The position numbers were made by a program, and so were the translations under genes. Of a stretch of 64,000 nt of DNA, positions 19,770-28,183 are shown piece by piece. The stretch covers positions 124,001-188,000 of the forward strand of contig JAJUFH010000002.1 of assembly GCA_029266035.1 (NCBI GenBank), read 5' to 3'. The DNA comes from Sinomicrobium sp. (GTDB lineage Bacteria; Bacteroidota; Bacteroidia; Flavobacteriales; Flavobacteriaceae). Below the pieces are notes generated by a model, which saw nothing but the letters and a program-made list of their open reading frames with translations, did no database searches and was not told where the DNA came from. Every line of letters begins with the position of its first letter. Position 1 is the first letter of the stretch.

Positions 19770-22292
19770 TTAGGTATTCAGAACACTGTTCTCTCTTGGC
19801 TTCTCTTGTTTTTTTGACGAACTTTTGATCACAAACTCTATATCGCCGTTTTTGGCTATCTTAACGGTAAGCACATCTCCCGGCTTTACTTCACCCGAGA
19901 TAAGCTTGCGCGCCAGCGGTCGTTTCAATCGATTTCTTATCGCTCCCTTAATAGGTCTCGCTCCATACTCTGGACTAAACCCCATCAGCGCCACTTCTTC
20001 CTTCACTTTATCCGACATTTTCAGGCTAATATCCATACGTGAAAGCAAACTCAGCAGTTCCTTTTCCAGGTGGATGTCAAATATTTTCACTACGCTCTTT
20101 CTGCTTATCGGGGCAAATGGCACTATTTCCGTAAGTCTCCCTAGGAATTCGGGTCTGAAATAGCCAGACATGATATCTAGCAGTGTATTAGACGCCGGAA
20201 TACTGCCTTCCGAAAATGATTTCACTACAAAATCAGAGCCTATATTGGAAGTAAAGAGCACCACTGCATTCGAAAAATCACCCTCTTTTCCCAAGCGATC
20301 GTGAAGTTTCCCCTCGTCCAAAATTTGTAGAAAAACATCAAAAACCGATCGGTGTGCTTTTTCAATCTCGTCAAAAAGCACTATCGAATAAGGATTTTGC
20401 CGAATCTTATTTACCAGTAACCCTCCTTCTTCATATCCAACATATCCTGGAGGAGCTCCGTAGAGCAATGCTGCAGAATGCTCTTCTTTAAACTCAGACA
20501 TATCCAGTCTGATAATCGCGTTTTCATCTCCAAACAGAAAATCGGCCAACGACTTGGCGAGCTCAGTTTTTCCTGTTCCAGTGGGTCCGAGAAAGAAAAA
20601 CGAACCTATTGGTTGCCCGGGTTTGGTAAGTCCGGATCGCGATTCCAAAATAGCATCAGCCACTACTTTTACGGCGTGGTCTTGCCCTACAACCCTCTTT
20701 TTAAGTTCTTGTTCTATATCGAGAAGTCGTTCTCGTTCTTCGCTTTTCACCTTTCCCGCAGGAATTCCGGTAATGCCCGAAACAACTGCAGACAAGTGAT
20801 GAGCACCTACCACATTATCTCCTGCGGCTATCTGTTGGAGTTGGTCTAGCAACTTCCCGAGATATGCTACCTTGGCCGAAACAGCCTTCTGAGATTCAAA
20901 ATTGGTATCTGAACTATCTTCATCCAGCAGCTCTCCCGATTTGTCTACTATATCGCGATACAACCATTGTAATTCTTCCTCTCTATCCTTTTTTCGAGAT
21001 TTCTTCAAGGCTTCCAAACGAGTTCTGAGATCGGGAAGTTCGTCGGAAATCACTTCCTTGGCCACCCTTAGCGAAGACATTGTCCGGTCGATGAGGTCTA
21101 AAGCAGAATCTGGCAGTGACTTTTCCTTGAGGTACCTACTCGAAAGGCGAATGGCTTCTTTCAGCGCTGTCTCTTCGATTTTAAATTGGTGGTGATCTTC
21201 GTAGCGAGAAATCACATTCCCTATCATTCGCAACGCTAGGTCTTGCCCCGGCTCTTGTACTTCAAATGTTTCAAACCTCCTGTTTAGAGCATCGTCTTTA
21301 CCTAAGGTTTTGCGATATTTTTCGGTGGTAGTAGCTCCTATAAAGGTAATTTCCCCCTTGGCCAATTCAGATTTAACTACACTAGCTATACCACTGCCTT
21401 GATTGGCATCAAACAATTCGTGAATATCGTCTATAAAAAGTATAGGCCGAGGGTATTTCTTTATCTCGGCAAAGATCTTCTGCAATCTATCTTCAACCTC
21501 TCCCTTATACGATGCCCCTGCAAAGAGCGCCCCTGTATTCACTTCCATAACGGTAGCTCCCTGTAGAGGGGCTATGATATGACCATCGGCTATCTTTCCG
21601 CAAAACCCCTCTATAAGTGTCGTTTTTCCCACTCCGGCTTCTCCGGTTACAACAACATGAGGTTTGAGTTTTCTATTCAGAATTTCGGTAATAGTCTTGA
21701 GCTCCTCATCTCTACCTACCAGAGGAACGTCTTTTCCTTCCCGATATGCTCTGACCTTATCGACGCAGTATTTTTGCAATACTCCCGACGATGACGAGCT
21801 CCCTGAAGCTGAGACTGGAACATCTGCAGTTCCAGGTAATGCAGTCAACTGTTCTCCCGTGTTTTCCCCTTTATTCCAGTACCCTATTCTCGCAGCTATT
21901 TCGCCAGCTGTAACCGGCATAGCTTTAAGTTCATCATGAGTGAATCCCACTCCTGGTGTAAGCAGTGCCATGAGCAGGGGAACAAAATCCACCACTTCCC
22001 TACCGGCCTTACGAGCTATGTCTTCGGCTTCCTCAAACACTGTTTCGGCAGATGGAGTAGCGCGGATATCTTCTCCCGGTCTACTCGTTTTGTCGTATTC
22101 CTCAATTCGGATATCCGCCCATTCGTCCATATAAAACACATCTACTCCTACCGCATCCAGTTCCTTTATAAAATCGAACTGACGGTTGAGCAATGCCTTC
22201 AGCAAGTGAGCCGGGGCATAAGCAGGGTTGAGATTTTCCAGAGCAATACGTCGTGCGACGTGTATGGCCTGGGTACTTTCAGGTGTCAACAT
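19770..22292 (-). CDS. tssH: T6SS sheath-recycling ATPase TssH (ClpV)
   Basis: 840-residue double-AAA+ Clp-family ATPase that disassembles contracted TssBC sheaths. The N-terminal Clp-N repeat region covers about residues 1-150. The first AAA domain has Walker A GEAGVGKTT and Walker B ILFIDDIHEL, a coiled middle domain follows (about 385-480), and the second AAA domain has GPTGTGKTE and IVLFDEIEKAH. The region between Clp-N and AAA1 contains a Ser-rich linker (SGSSSSSG). It is distinguished from housekeeping ClpB by its T6SS context and divergent N-terminal domain. It lies 24 bases after tssO. Confidence 0.93.
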   Translation of the reverse strand: MLTPESTQAIHVARRIALENLNPAYAPAHLLKALLNRQFDFIKELDAVGVDVFYMDEWADIRIEEYDKTSRPGEDIRATPSAETVFEEAEDIARKAGREVVDFVPLLMALLTPGVGFTHDELKAMPVTAGEIAARIGYWNKGENTGEQLTALPGTADVPVSASGSSSSSGVLQKYCVDKVRAYREGKDVPLVGRDEELKTITEILNRKLKPHVVVTGEAGVGKTTLIEGFCGKIADGHIIAPLQGATVMEVNTGALFAGASYKGEVEDRLQKIFAEIKKYPRPILFIDDIHELFDANQGSGIASVVKSELAKGEITFIGATTTEKYRKTLGKDDALNRRFETFEVQEPGQDLALRMIGNVISRYEDHHQFKIEETALKEAIRLSSRYLKEKSLPDSALDLIDRTMSSLRVAKEVISDELPDLRTRLEALKKSRKKDREEELQWLYRDIVDKSGELLDEDSSDTNFESQKAVSAKVAYLGKLLDQLQQIAAGDNVVGAHHLSAVVSGITGIPAGKVKSEERERLLDIEQELKKRVVGQDHAVKVVADAILESRSGLTKPGQPIGSFFFLGPTGTGKTELAKSLADFLFGDENAIIRLDMSEFKEEHSAALLYGAPPGYVGYEEGGLLVNKIRQNPYSIVLFDEIEKAHRSVFDVFLQILDEGKLHDRLGKEGDFSNAVVLFTSNIGSDFVVKSFSEGSIPASNTLLDIMSGYFRPEFLGRLTEIVPFAPISRKSVVKIFDIHLEKELLSLLSRMDISLKMSDKVKEEVALMGFSPEYGARPIKGAIRNRLKRPLARKLISGEVKPGDVLTVKIAKNGDIEFVIKSSSKKQEKPRENSVLNT

Positions 22293-22316
22293 GGGTTTGG
22301 TTTTTAGAAGTTCACA

Positions 22317-22829
22317 TTATCTATTCAACTGCCTACAAAGTTCCAACTGTTTTCTCAGGTCATTTATAATATCTTCGTATTCAGACACCTGTGATTTCAG
22401 GTCATCGATCTCTTCCTCCGAGGTTTTCAGCAGTTGTAACTTTCTCTTGGCGTTGACAAACCCCTTGAGATTGAGAATGACATTATTGTACATCAACGTC
22501 TGTTTGTAGGCCTCCCTATCTGTGGGCACTCCCTCCTGTAATTTGGCGAGCTCCAGGTTTATAGTCTGTTCCAGAAACTGAAAACCATCTTCAGCTCTAT
22601 CCAAAGAGTCTATGCTCGCTGTGAGCTCATTCAATTTGGAAGAAAACTTATCCTGATAGTAGAATTCGTTCATAATACGGTCGTTTTCCAGCTTGAGCGC
22701 CTCGTTTTCCTTCCAGGGCAACTGGTAGTTGAAAAAAACAGCAAAAATGAGAGCTCCTACTGTGATGATCAGCATGAGGAGAAACAACAAAAACGCAGAT
22801 ATTCTTTCTTTTTTATTAAGTATTTCCAT
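22317..22829 (-). CDS. tssO: T6SS transmembrane protein TssO
   Basis: 170 residues: a short cytoplasmic N terminus (MEILNKKERIS), one transmembrane helix (about 11-34) and a periplasmic helical region with coiled-coil character up to the C terminus (ending in EYEDIINDLRKQLELC). This matches TssO, one of the Bacteroidota-specific T6SS components (TssN, O, P, Q, R) that replace the TssJLM membrane complex of Pseudomonadota. Assignment rests on size, topology and position between tssK and tssH. It would help anchor the baseplate to the inner membrane. Confidence 0.75.
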   Translation of the reverse strand: MEILNKKERISAFLLFLLMLIITVGALIFAVFFNYQLPWKENEALKLENDRIMNEFYYQDKFSSKLNELTASIDSLDRAEDGFQFLEQTINLELAKLQEGVPTDREAYKQTLMYNNVILNLKGFVNAKRKLQLLKTSEEEIDDLKSQVSEYEDIINDLRKQLELCRQLNR

Positions 22830-22848
22830 GATGTACTTTTATATTTTA

Positions 22849-24057
22849 TCAGTCAGCCAGAAATGACGTTCCTTCACCGCGCACATCTTTCCTATCTGTT
22901 TCGTCACTCGAATCTTCCTGACGGAAGAATATACCGGAAGAGCGCTCTGTTTTTATTATATTTTCATTGACAAATATACCGGAATCTTTTTTCCTTCCGA
23001 TGTAGTCGAGCTGGTTGAGAATAGAGAACAACTGATCTGTTTTCTCAATAAATTCCATCACAGCTTGCACACAAGGGGCAATATCATAGCTGTTGTATTT
23101 GATGTTTATGGTTTCTGAGAACAGTTTTTCATAATCTCCACTTCCCTGTCCTACTGTCCACTCCGAAAAATAGTTGAACACCATTTCCTTTCCGTCTCCC
23201 GAAAAAGAATCGAAGCTATTTTTCATAATTCTCGCCAAACTCACTACTTTATCCAGCACATCCATAGGCGATGCGTACAAGCCATTCCAGCGGTTTGCAT
23301 TAATGTGCTGCCCTACGTAGCCTCGTATACACTCCAAGGTGTCAAACACTATATCGGCTATGAGATTTTCATCGCCACTAAGTCTTCTGAATCGTATTTT
23401 CTGACAAATCTGTATAGCGTAGAATTCCATCTGTTTAAAAAAGGCGTCGTAGGCTTCAAACAGTCTTATCAGAGCAGGGTGGTCGTTTACCGAAATACAG
23501 GGCGGAATATAGGCGTCGTTTACTTCAAACACACTTCCCTTAGACGAAAACTTAGCAATAGGCAACTGCAGCGGTCCTATATTGTTCTGTGTCACCTCAC
23601 TTTCCGCAACCGTAGTCAGGTAATAACGCGGCATAGCAAAGGGAAAACGAGGAGGTATCTCCTCCATGTTTTGCACTCCTGTAGGCACTCTGTTAAAAGG
23701 GTCTACATTGAGCAACAGAAAGCGACTATTCTCTTTAAAATCGTAATTCTCCAGGGCAATTTTCTCTGAAAATTCTCCTGTAAAATCGGTGATTTCAATG
23801 CGCCCTCCTCCCGGAGTTACCGCTTTGAGAAATTTTATCGACACATTTAGCTCGTTGTGTTCGTCTATAATTACCCTGTACTCCGAAGACGATTTAAACC
23901 GGGTAGAGACCAATCCGTAGCACATCGGATTTATCGCAAGTCCCCTGGCGTCGCGCACCAAATCTTCCACATTATCTTGTAGGTCGATAAAGTGATTTTT
24001 GTTGATTTTCATTCCGTCGATCCAGTTGACCGGGAAATATCGAATATCTTCTGCCAT
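22849..24057 (-). CDS. tssK: T6SS baseplate protein TssK
   Basis: 402-residue baseplate protein that links the TssEFG wedge to the membrane complex. The N-terminal segment VNWIDGMKINKNHFIDLQDN matches the TssK start pattern (W-x-x-G-M-x-x-x-x-x-H-F). The rest shows the expected mix of beta shoulder domain and helical neck/head, with no signal or membrane helix. A Ser/Asp/Arg-rich tail follows residue 370. It is encoded 46 bases after tssN and 19 bases before tssO. Confidence 0.85.
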   Translation of the reverse strand: MAEDIRYFPVNWIDGMKINKNHFIDLQDNVEDLVRDARGLAINPMCYGLVSTRFKSSSEYRVIIDEHNELNVSIKFLKAVTPGGGRIEITDFTGEFSEKIALENYDFKENSRFLLLNVDPFNRVPTGVQNMEEIPPRFPFAMPRYYLTTVAESEVTQNNIGPLQLPIAKFSSKGSVFEVNDAYIPPCISVNDHPALIRLFEAYDAFFKQMEFYAIQICQKIRFRRLSGDENLIADIVFDTLECIRGYVGQHINANRWNGLYASPMDVLDKVVSLARIMKNSFDSFSGDGKEMVFNYFSEWTVGQGSGDYEKLFSETINIKYNSYDIAPCVQAVMEFIEKTDQLFSILNQLDYIGRKKDSGIFVNENIIKTERSSGIFFRQEDSSDETDRKDVRGEGTSFLAD

Positions 24058-24103
24058 AGTTTTAACTTTTAAAATTCAAGTACAGCGCAAAGGCTTCTCT
24101 ACC

Positions 24104-24967
24104 TTATATACGCTGACAAATAATGGTATTGCCATCTTTCATATCGTTGCGATCTACAGATTCGTCGGGATCTATATGATCTGTAGAACTAAACCAACGT
24201 GGTTTGGTGTGGAAATACCAGCCATAAGGTTCGTTTTTATCGTCTTTAAAATGAATTTGACTATTGGGATGCTTGTCGTTGTAATCGTTGATAAAATAGT
24301 AAAACAATCTGCCAAACTCCATGGCTCTAGGGGCTTTTACCTTGAAATTTATCATATGTCGGTCGTTCGGTTTTTTCTGAAAAACCAGATTGAGCAATAT
24401 CATATTGCGCATTTCTGTAATCTGCGGATTGGGGTATTTGTTGTTGAGTGGATAAAACCATCTCTTGAACAGCTTTGCCGGAATAGTAATGGCTGTTTCA
24501 AATAAGATGACGACCAAGGTAGGAATCAGGAATACCAGCAAGCTCCCCGAAAAGTAATAGATAAACCTAAATTCAGCAAAATACGACACCACCAATATCA
24601 TAAAACATCCGGCGTATAGCGCTGTAATGAATGCCAAAAAAATTTCTTGAAAAATTTTTGTGGTCTCAAAACGGGAAAAAATCTTATTAAATACGACTAT
24701 ATGCCCTATTCCCAACAAGAACATCAATACCTGAAAAGAAACAAAACGAATCGTTAAAGTAGTAGACTTCAGGTTGTACAGCACTGCCCCATACCCTATG
24801 ACCAACACTCCCATGATTAGCACATACAAAAAATACCTCCATTTCTTCTTGCGAAATTTAGGCGCTTTGATAGCAAAGAGCATACTCAGAATAAAAGACA
24901 CTGCAAGCACTATGAGAAGTAGTGTCATAGTTTCACCGGTAACGATATAATCTAAAATTTTCCTCAT
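24104..24967 (-). CDS. tssN: T6SS membrane protein TssN
   Basis: 287 residues with about five transmembrane helices in the first 165 residues and a soluble C-terminal domain of about 120 residues (from FKRWFYPLNNKYPNP onward). This topology and its place beside tssG and tssK match TssN, the Bacteroidota-specific inner-membrane protein reported to connect the membrane complex to the baseplate. No TssL or TssM homologue is present. The stop is only 3 bases from the neighbouring tssG reading frame boundary, indicating tight co-expression. Confidence 0.78.
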   Translation of the reverse strand: MRKILDYIVTGETMTLLLIVLAVSFILSMLFAIKAPKFRKKKWRYFLYVLIMGVLVIGYGAVLYNLKSTTLTIRFVSFQVLMFLLGIGHIVVFNKIFSRFETTKIFQEIFLAFITALYAGCFMILVVSYFAEFRFIYYFSGSLLVFLIPTLVVILFETAITIPAKLFKRWFYPLNNKYPNPQITEMRNMILLNLVFQKKPNDRHMINFKVKAPRAMEFGRLFYYFINDYNDKHPNSQIHFKDDKNEPYGWYFHTKPRWFSSTDHIDPDESVDRNDMKDGNTIICQRI

Positions 24968-24970
24968 AAA

Positions 24971-25897
24971 TCAAATAACTGTTGATATTCCCAAACGCGA
25001 TTGATAAACATTTTCTTGCAGCTCAAAAACCTGATCGCGGTCGTTGAGCAACAACTCGTATGAAAACTGAACCTGACAGGGCAGAAATAAATAGAAAAAA
25101 GCTTCTAGAAAACTTTCCATTTGTCCGTGATTCACATAATCTACAAGCGCTTTTGAGTCGTTCAAGGGGCCTATTACAAAATGATATTTCTTCAAAAATA
25201 TCTCTTCCTTGCTCTCCAGTGTTGTATTGATCCCCAAAAGCATATCCTCTTGTTTTTCAAACGGATCAAATCCCTGTTCGAGTTTTATATTTTCAATGAC
25301 AATTTTAACTTTTTCTCCAATGATAAATTCCAGCCCCTTACACACCTCATCGAGGTTTCGGCTCACATAGTCTTTCTGCCGCATCAACAGAAAAAACATC
25401 CGTACAAGCAACCTAGGTGGAACGTTTTCAGACACCCCGAGAATAGTCCGTATCACATCAGACAGACCATAGGCATTAATCTCCCTGAAAAAATCGGCCT
25501 CATACCTTTCAATCTGATGTCTAAAACGAAAAAATTCATTCTCCAGAGGACTGTAAAAGTGACGGGCTTCTGCCTCTTCTCGCTTTCGTTTCTTATACTC
25601 CTCTACCGGATCTTCATTTTTGGTTCGGTTTCTGTAGTTGTGAGACAGTCCTTCCGGCAGTATATCGTAAAACCCATCTCGACTCAACATCATGGTCCAC
25701 ATATCTGCACGGTTCATATCGAGTGCTACTTCCATGACATCGCGGTTGTATTTCCTAAAAAAATTCCCTTTAGGAAACACCGTAACATCTCTGTCTTTCA
25801 CTCGTTGTCCCAACAGAGCATCGAAGAGTAATTCTGCCCTCAAATCGAAGACAGGAAGCTCCTGTAATGCACCTATAATCTTGTCTTCACTATTCAT
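24971..25897 (-). CDS. tssG: T6SS baseplate protein TssG
   Basis: 308-residue soluble protein. I assign it as TssG from its length, its N-terminal pattern (LPVFDLRAELLFDALLG, then GNFFRKYNRDVMEVAL), the C-terminal ending SRLGISTVI that resembles the LG-x-x-T-x-L end of TssG proteins, and its position with tssN, tssK, tssE and tssF. A Lys/Arg/Glu-rich helix lies near residues 96-112. Bacteroidota TssG proteins are very divergent from those of Pseudomonadota, so the call is moderately confident. Its start overlaps the upstream lipoprotein gene by 8 bases. Confidence 0.72.
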   Translation of the reverse strand: MNSEDKIIGALQELPVFDLRAELLFDALLGQRVKDRDVTVFPKGNFFRKYNRDVMEVALDMNRADMWTMMLSRDGFYDILPEGLSHNYRNRTKNEDPVEEYKKRKREEAEARHFYSPLENEFFRFRHQIERYEADFFREINAYGLSDVIRTILGVSENVPPRLLVRMFFLLMRQKDYVSRNLDEVCKGLEFIIGEKVKIVIENIKLEQGFDPFEKQEDMLLGINTTLESKEEIFLKKYHFVIGPLNDSKALVDYVNHGQMESFLEAFFYLFLPCQVQFSYELLLNDRDQVFELQENVYQSRLGISTVI

Positions 25898-26891
25898 CGA
25901 CCACCATATTTTTAACCCTGCCCCGTCCTATATAGGTCGTTCTCCACTCCTTGTTTCTGAGATTGGTAATCACTACACCACCCGAAGGGGTTACCGTGAG
26001 AAATCTGTTGTTTTGCAGGTAAATTCCCATATGCGTATACGGCCCTCTACCCCTTTGCCTCAAGCGGAAAAACAGCAAATCTCCTTCTTCCATATCCTTG
26101 GTATAATGAATTTTATCTTCGGTGTAATTATTGAGAACAGCTTTTGAAGTAGTTCGAGGAAAATTGATTTCATACACTTCCCGATACAGGTTTTGCATCA
26201 AGGTGAGATGATCACGGCTATTTTTTCGATAAGGTTTTCCTAAATTATCTCTCACAAAAGCGTACAAACGTGCATTCTTGACTTTGATAGGTCTTACCTT
26301 CAATCGCTTACCAAAGTATATTTTATCTTCTACGGTTATAGGTGAATACTCCTTTATTCTCACCTCTCTGACCAATGGAGATGACTGAGGCACTCTGTGC
26401 TTCAGATATATCAAGTGATAGCCTGAAAGAGACTCGAGTGTAAACTGTTCTTCTCTTCGTATCCCTACCACTTCAACCTCGTCCAACATAATAGACGATT
26501 CACTATCGGTGAGCAACAGCTGTCCTGTTTCCAGCTCTATAGCTGCATTCAAAGGTTCTGCATCCATTTCTGGCAACTCAGTATTTACTGTAGAAAATTT
26601 TGTGTTTGTCACCGCTTCCGGAGAAGACTGAACCCTTTGGGGTATGGGAGTTGGAGTTGGAGTAGTCGCAGTTACACTTTCGGTCTCTCCAAATTCCTTC
26701 TCTATATCCTCGTCGGTAATCGGAGCTATAATGAGATAAGATTCGTCATCGGTATCTTCATCTTTCCCTAAATCTGGCAGCTCTCCGAATTCCATATTCA
26801 CATACTCATCGGTAACGGGAACAATATTTTGTGTAGTCTTACAAGACACTACTACAATCATCATTAGTAAACACACCAGTACTCTTATCAT
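25890..26891 (-). CDS. T6SS-associated lipoprotein with inactive NlpC/P60 domain (Cys to His)
   Basis: 333 residues. The signal peptide ends in a lipobox (VVVSC, Cys17). Residues 25-41 and 56-72 are two copies of a motif with core TDEYVNMEFGE / TDEDIEKEFGE. A Thr/Pro-rich spacer follows, then an NlpC/P60-like domain (about 205-330). Aligned to the neighbouring lipoprotein, the catalytic Cys position is His228 (RDHLTLM against IDCSALM), the catalytic His is kept (YTHMGIY, His287), and the third polar residue is Thr299. It should therefore lack cysteine peptidase activity and may act as a peptidoglycan-binding or structural envelope part. It overlaps tssG by 8 bases, so it belongs firmly to the operon. 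It could be a functional counterpart of TssQ/TssR; that is inference. Confidence 0.8.
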   Translation of the reverse strand: MIRVLVCLLMMIVVVSCKTTQNIVPVTDEYVNMEFGELPDLGKDEDTDDESYLIIAPITDEDIEKEFGETESVTATTPTPTPIPQRVQSSPEAVTNTKFSTVNTELPEMDAEPLNAAIELETGQLLLTDSESSIMLDEVEVVGIRREEQFTLESLSGYHLIYLKHRVPQSSPLVREVRIKEYSPITVEDKIYFGKRLKVRPIKVKNARLYAFVRDNLGKPYRKNSRDHLTLMQNLYREVYEINFPRTTSKAVLNNYTEDKIHYTKDMEEGDLLFFRLRQRGRGPYTHMGIYLQNNRFLTVTPSGGVVITNLRNKEWRTTYIGRGRVKNMVVDE

Positions 26892-27062
26892 ACTTACATT
26901 TTATATATTTCAAATGGCATTACTTTCTTCATCACCTCAAATACCTTATCGGTAATTTTCAACCAAGCACAAAGACCGTCTTTTTTCGGCAAAGCAAGCC
27001 TAAATAATCTCTTGTAAAACATTCACCTCCACGAGGGATAATCCTTTGACAATTTGATATCA

Positions 27063-27719
27063 CTACTGCAAAGCCACCAGCGATTTCACCCTGCCACTCA
27101 CCCGATAGCTGTTGCGCCAATACGGGTCTTTCAAACTGGTAATCTGAACGCCTTTTGACTCGGTGGCAGACAAAAACCTCATATTCCCGAGATATATCCC
27201 CACATGCGTCATCACTTTTTCATTTCCGGAACGAAAAAACACCAAATCTCCTTCTTGCAGATATTCTGTAGACCGAAAAGGCTCTACCTGCTCGTCGTGA
27301 AGCAAAATTTCGGAGGCCGTCCGCGGTAACTCTACCCCGTAAACCTCCTGATACAAATTTTTCATAAGAGCAGAGCAATCTATTCCCCTCTTGGTATTTC
27401 CGCCGTACAGATAGGGAACTCCTTCCCATTCGACGATATAGGCATAAAGCTTCTGATTGGTAATCTCAGACACAGGTACACCGAGCTTACGCGCAAAATA
27501 GCGCTTCTGCTCTATTGTTATGAGTTCGGGTTCCTTTTTCTCTTCTTTCAACTCCTCTTCCAAATCGCGAACTACCTTCACTTCTTCGAGCTTGGGAGTC
27601 TTCCCTAGTTCTGCATTCACATAAGGATCGGTAATAGCGTACACCGCTTCTTTTTTAGCATTACAACTCCCGCAAAAGATAGCAACCGATATTATCGCAA
27701 TCCACCTTACACACTTCAT
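27063..27719 (-). CDS. T6SS-associated NlpC/P60 lipoprotein (putative peptidoglycan hydrolase)
   Basis: 218 residues from the ATG at 27719. I prefer this start over an in-frame ATG at 27839 because it places a signal peptide and lipobox-like end (FCGSC, Cys19) at the N terminus. After a single copy of the motif TDPYVNAELGK comes an acidic linker and an NlpC/P60 domain with YLYGGNTKRGIDCSALM (catalytic Cys115) and MTHVGIYL (His172). The third catalytic position, usually His, Asn or Gln, is Ser184. It could cleave peptide stems to let the T6SS cross the wall. First gene of the minus T6SS arm, paralogous to the next gene. A 171-base gap separates them with no feature I can name. Confidence 0.82.
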   Translation of the reverse strand: MKCVRWIAIISVAIFCGSCNAKKEAVYAITDPYVNAELGKTPKLEEVKVVRDLEEELKEEKKEPELITIEQKRYFARKLGVPVSEITNQKLYAYIVEWEGVPYLYGGNTKRGIDCSALMKNLYQEVYGVELPRTASEILLHDEQVEPFRSTEYLQEGDLVFFRSGNEKVMTHVGIYLGNMRFLSATESKGVQITSLKDPYWRNSYRVSGRVKSLVALQ

Positions 27720-28183
27720 AGCTGAAAAATTATTATCACACCGTATACCGACAAAGAATAAACTGTCTTCACATGTATTGTTTTCCGACTTCGCATTTTG
27801 CTTTTTTACAGCCTTGTATTCTCTACTCTTTACAATCACAGTATTCAGAACGTGTTTTTATTAACGAGTACAAATAAATCGGTAAAACATTAAGTTTACT
27901 TTAAGCACAAGTGAACAATACGTTATTTTACCACTAACAACCACAACTTTACGCTATGCCCACTACAGAGTTTCATCTATTTTTATTAGCTTGTCCCCCA
28001 CAAAATTTTCGTACGAAAATACAATATTTTTATATTACTTTGAAATACTTGTTTTCCGTTATTTTACACAAATCGCGAATAGTGTATTTTTGGAATAAGC
28101 TTGAAAACGCTCTTATGGTTTATGTATTTCTGACTGTATTTGTTGTTTTTTATTAAATTTATGCTGTACAATTACTTTTATTT
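27720..28183. promoter_or_regulatory. Divergent control region between the two T6SS arms
   Basis: About 460 bases, A+T-rich, between divergently transcribed T6SS arms. On the plus strand TATTTTTG at 28085-28092 matches TAnnTTTG, 91 bases before the PKD-protein gene, but without a properly spaced TTG. I find no clear box for the minus arm and no strong operator-like dyad. A 66-codon open frame at 27956-28156 (+) looks spurious. Confidence 0.4.

Noticed and set aside
27720-27839. Longer start for the NlpC/P60 lipoprotein gene (in-frame ATG at 27839)
   Set aside because: The added 40 residues are Lys/Asn-rich and would place the signal peptide and lipobox inside the protein. The ATG at 27719 gives a proper lipoprotein signal.
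27956-28156. 66-codon open frame (+) between the T6SS arms
   Set aside because: Composition reflects A+T-rich spacer, there is no family-like motif, and it overlaps the predicted promoter of the PKD gene.
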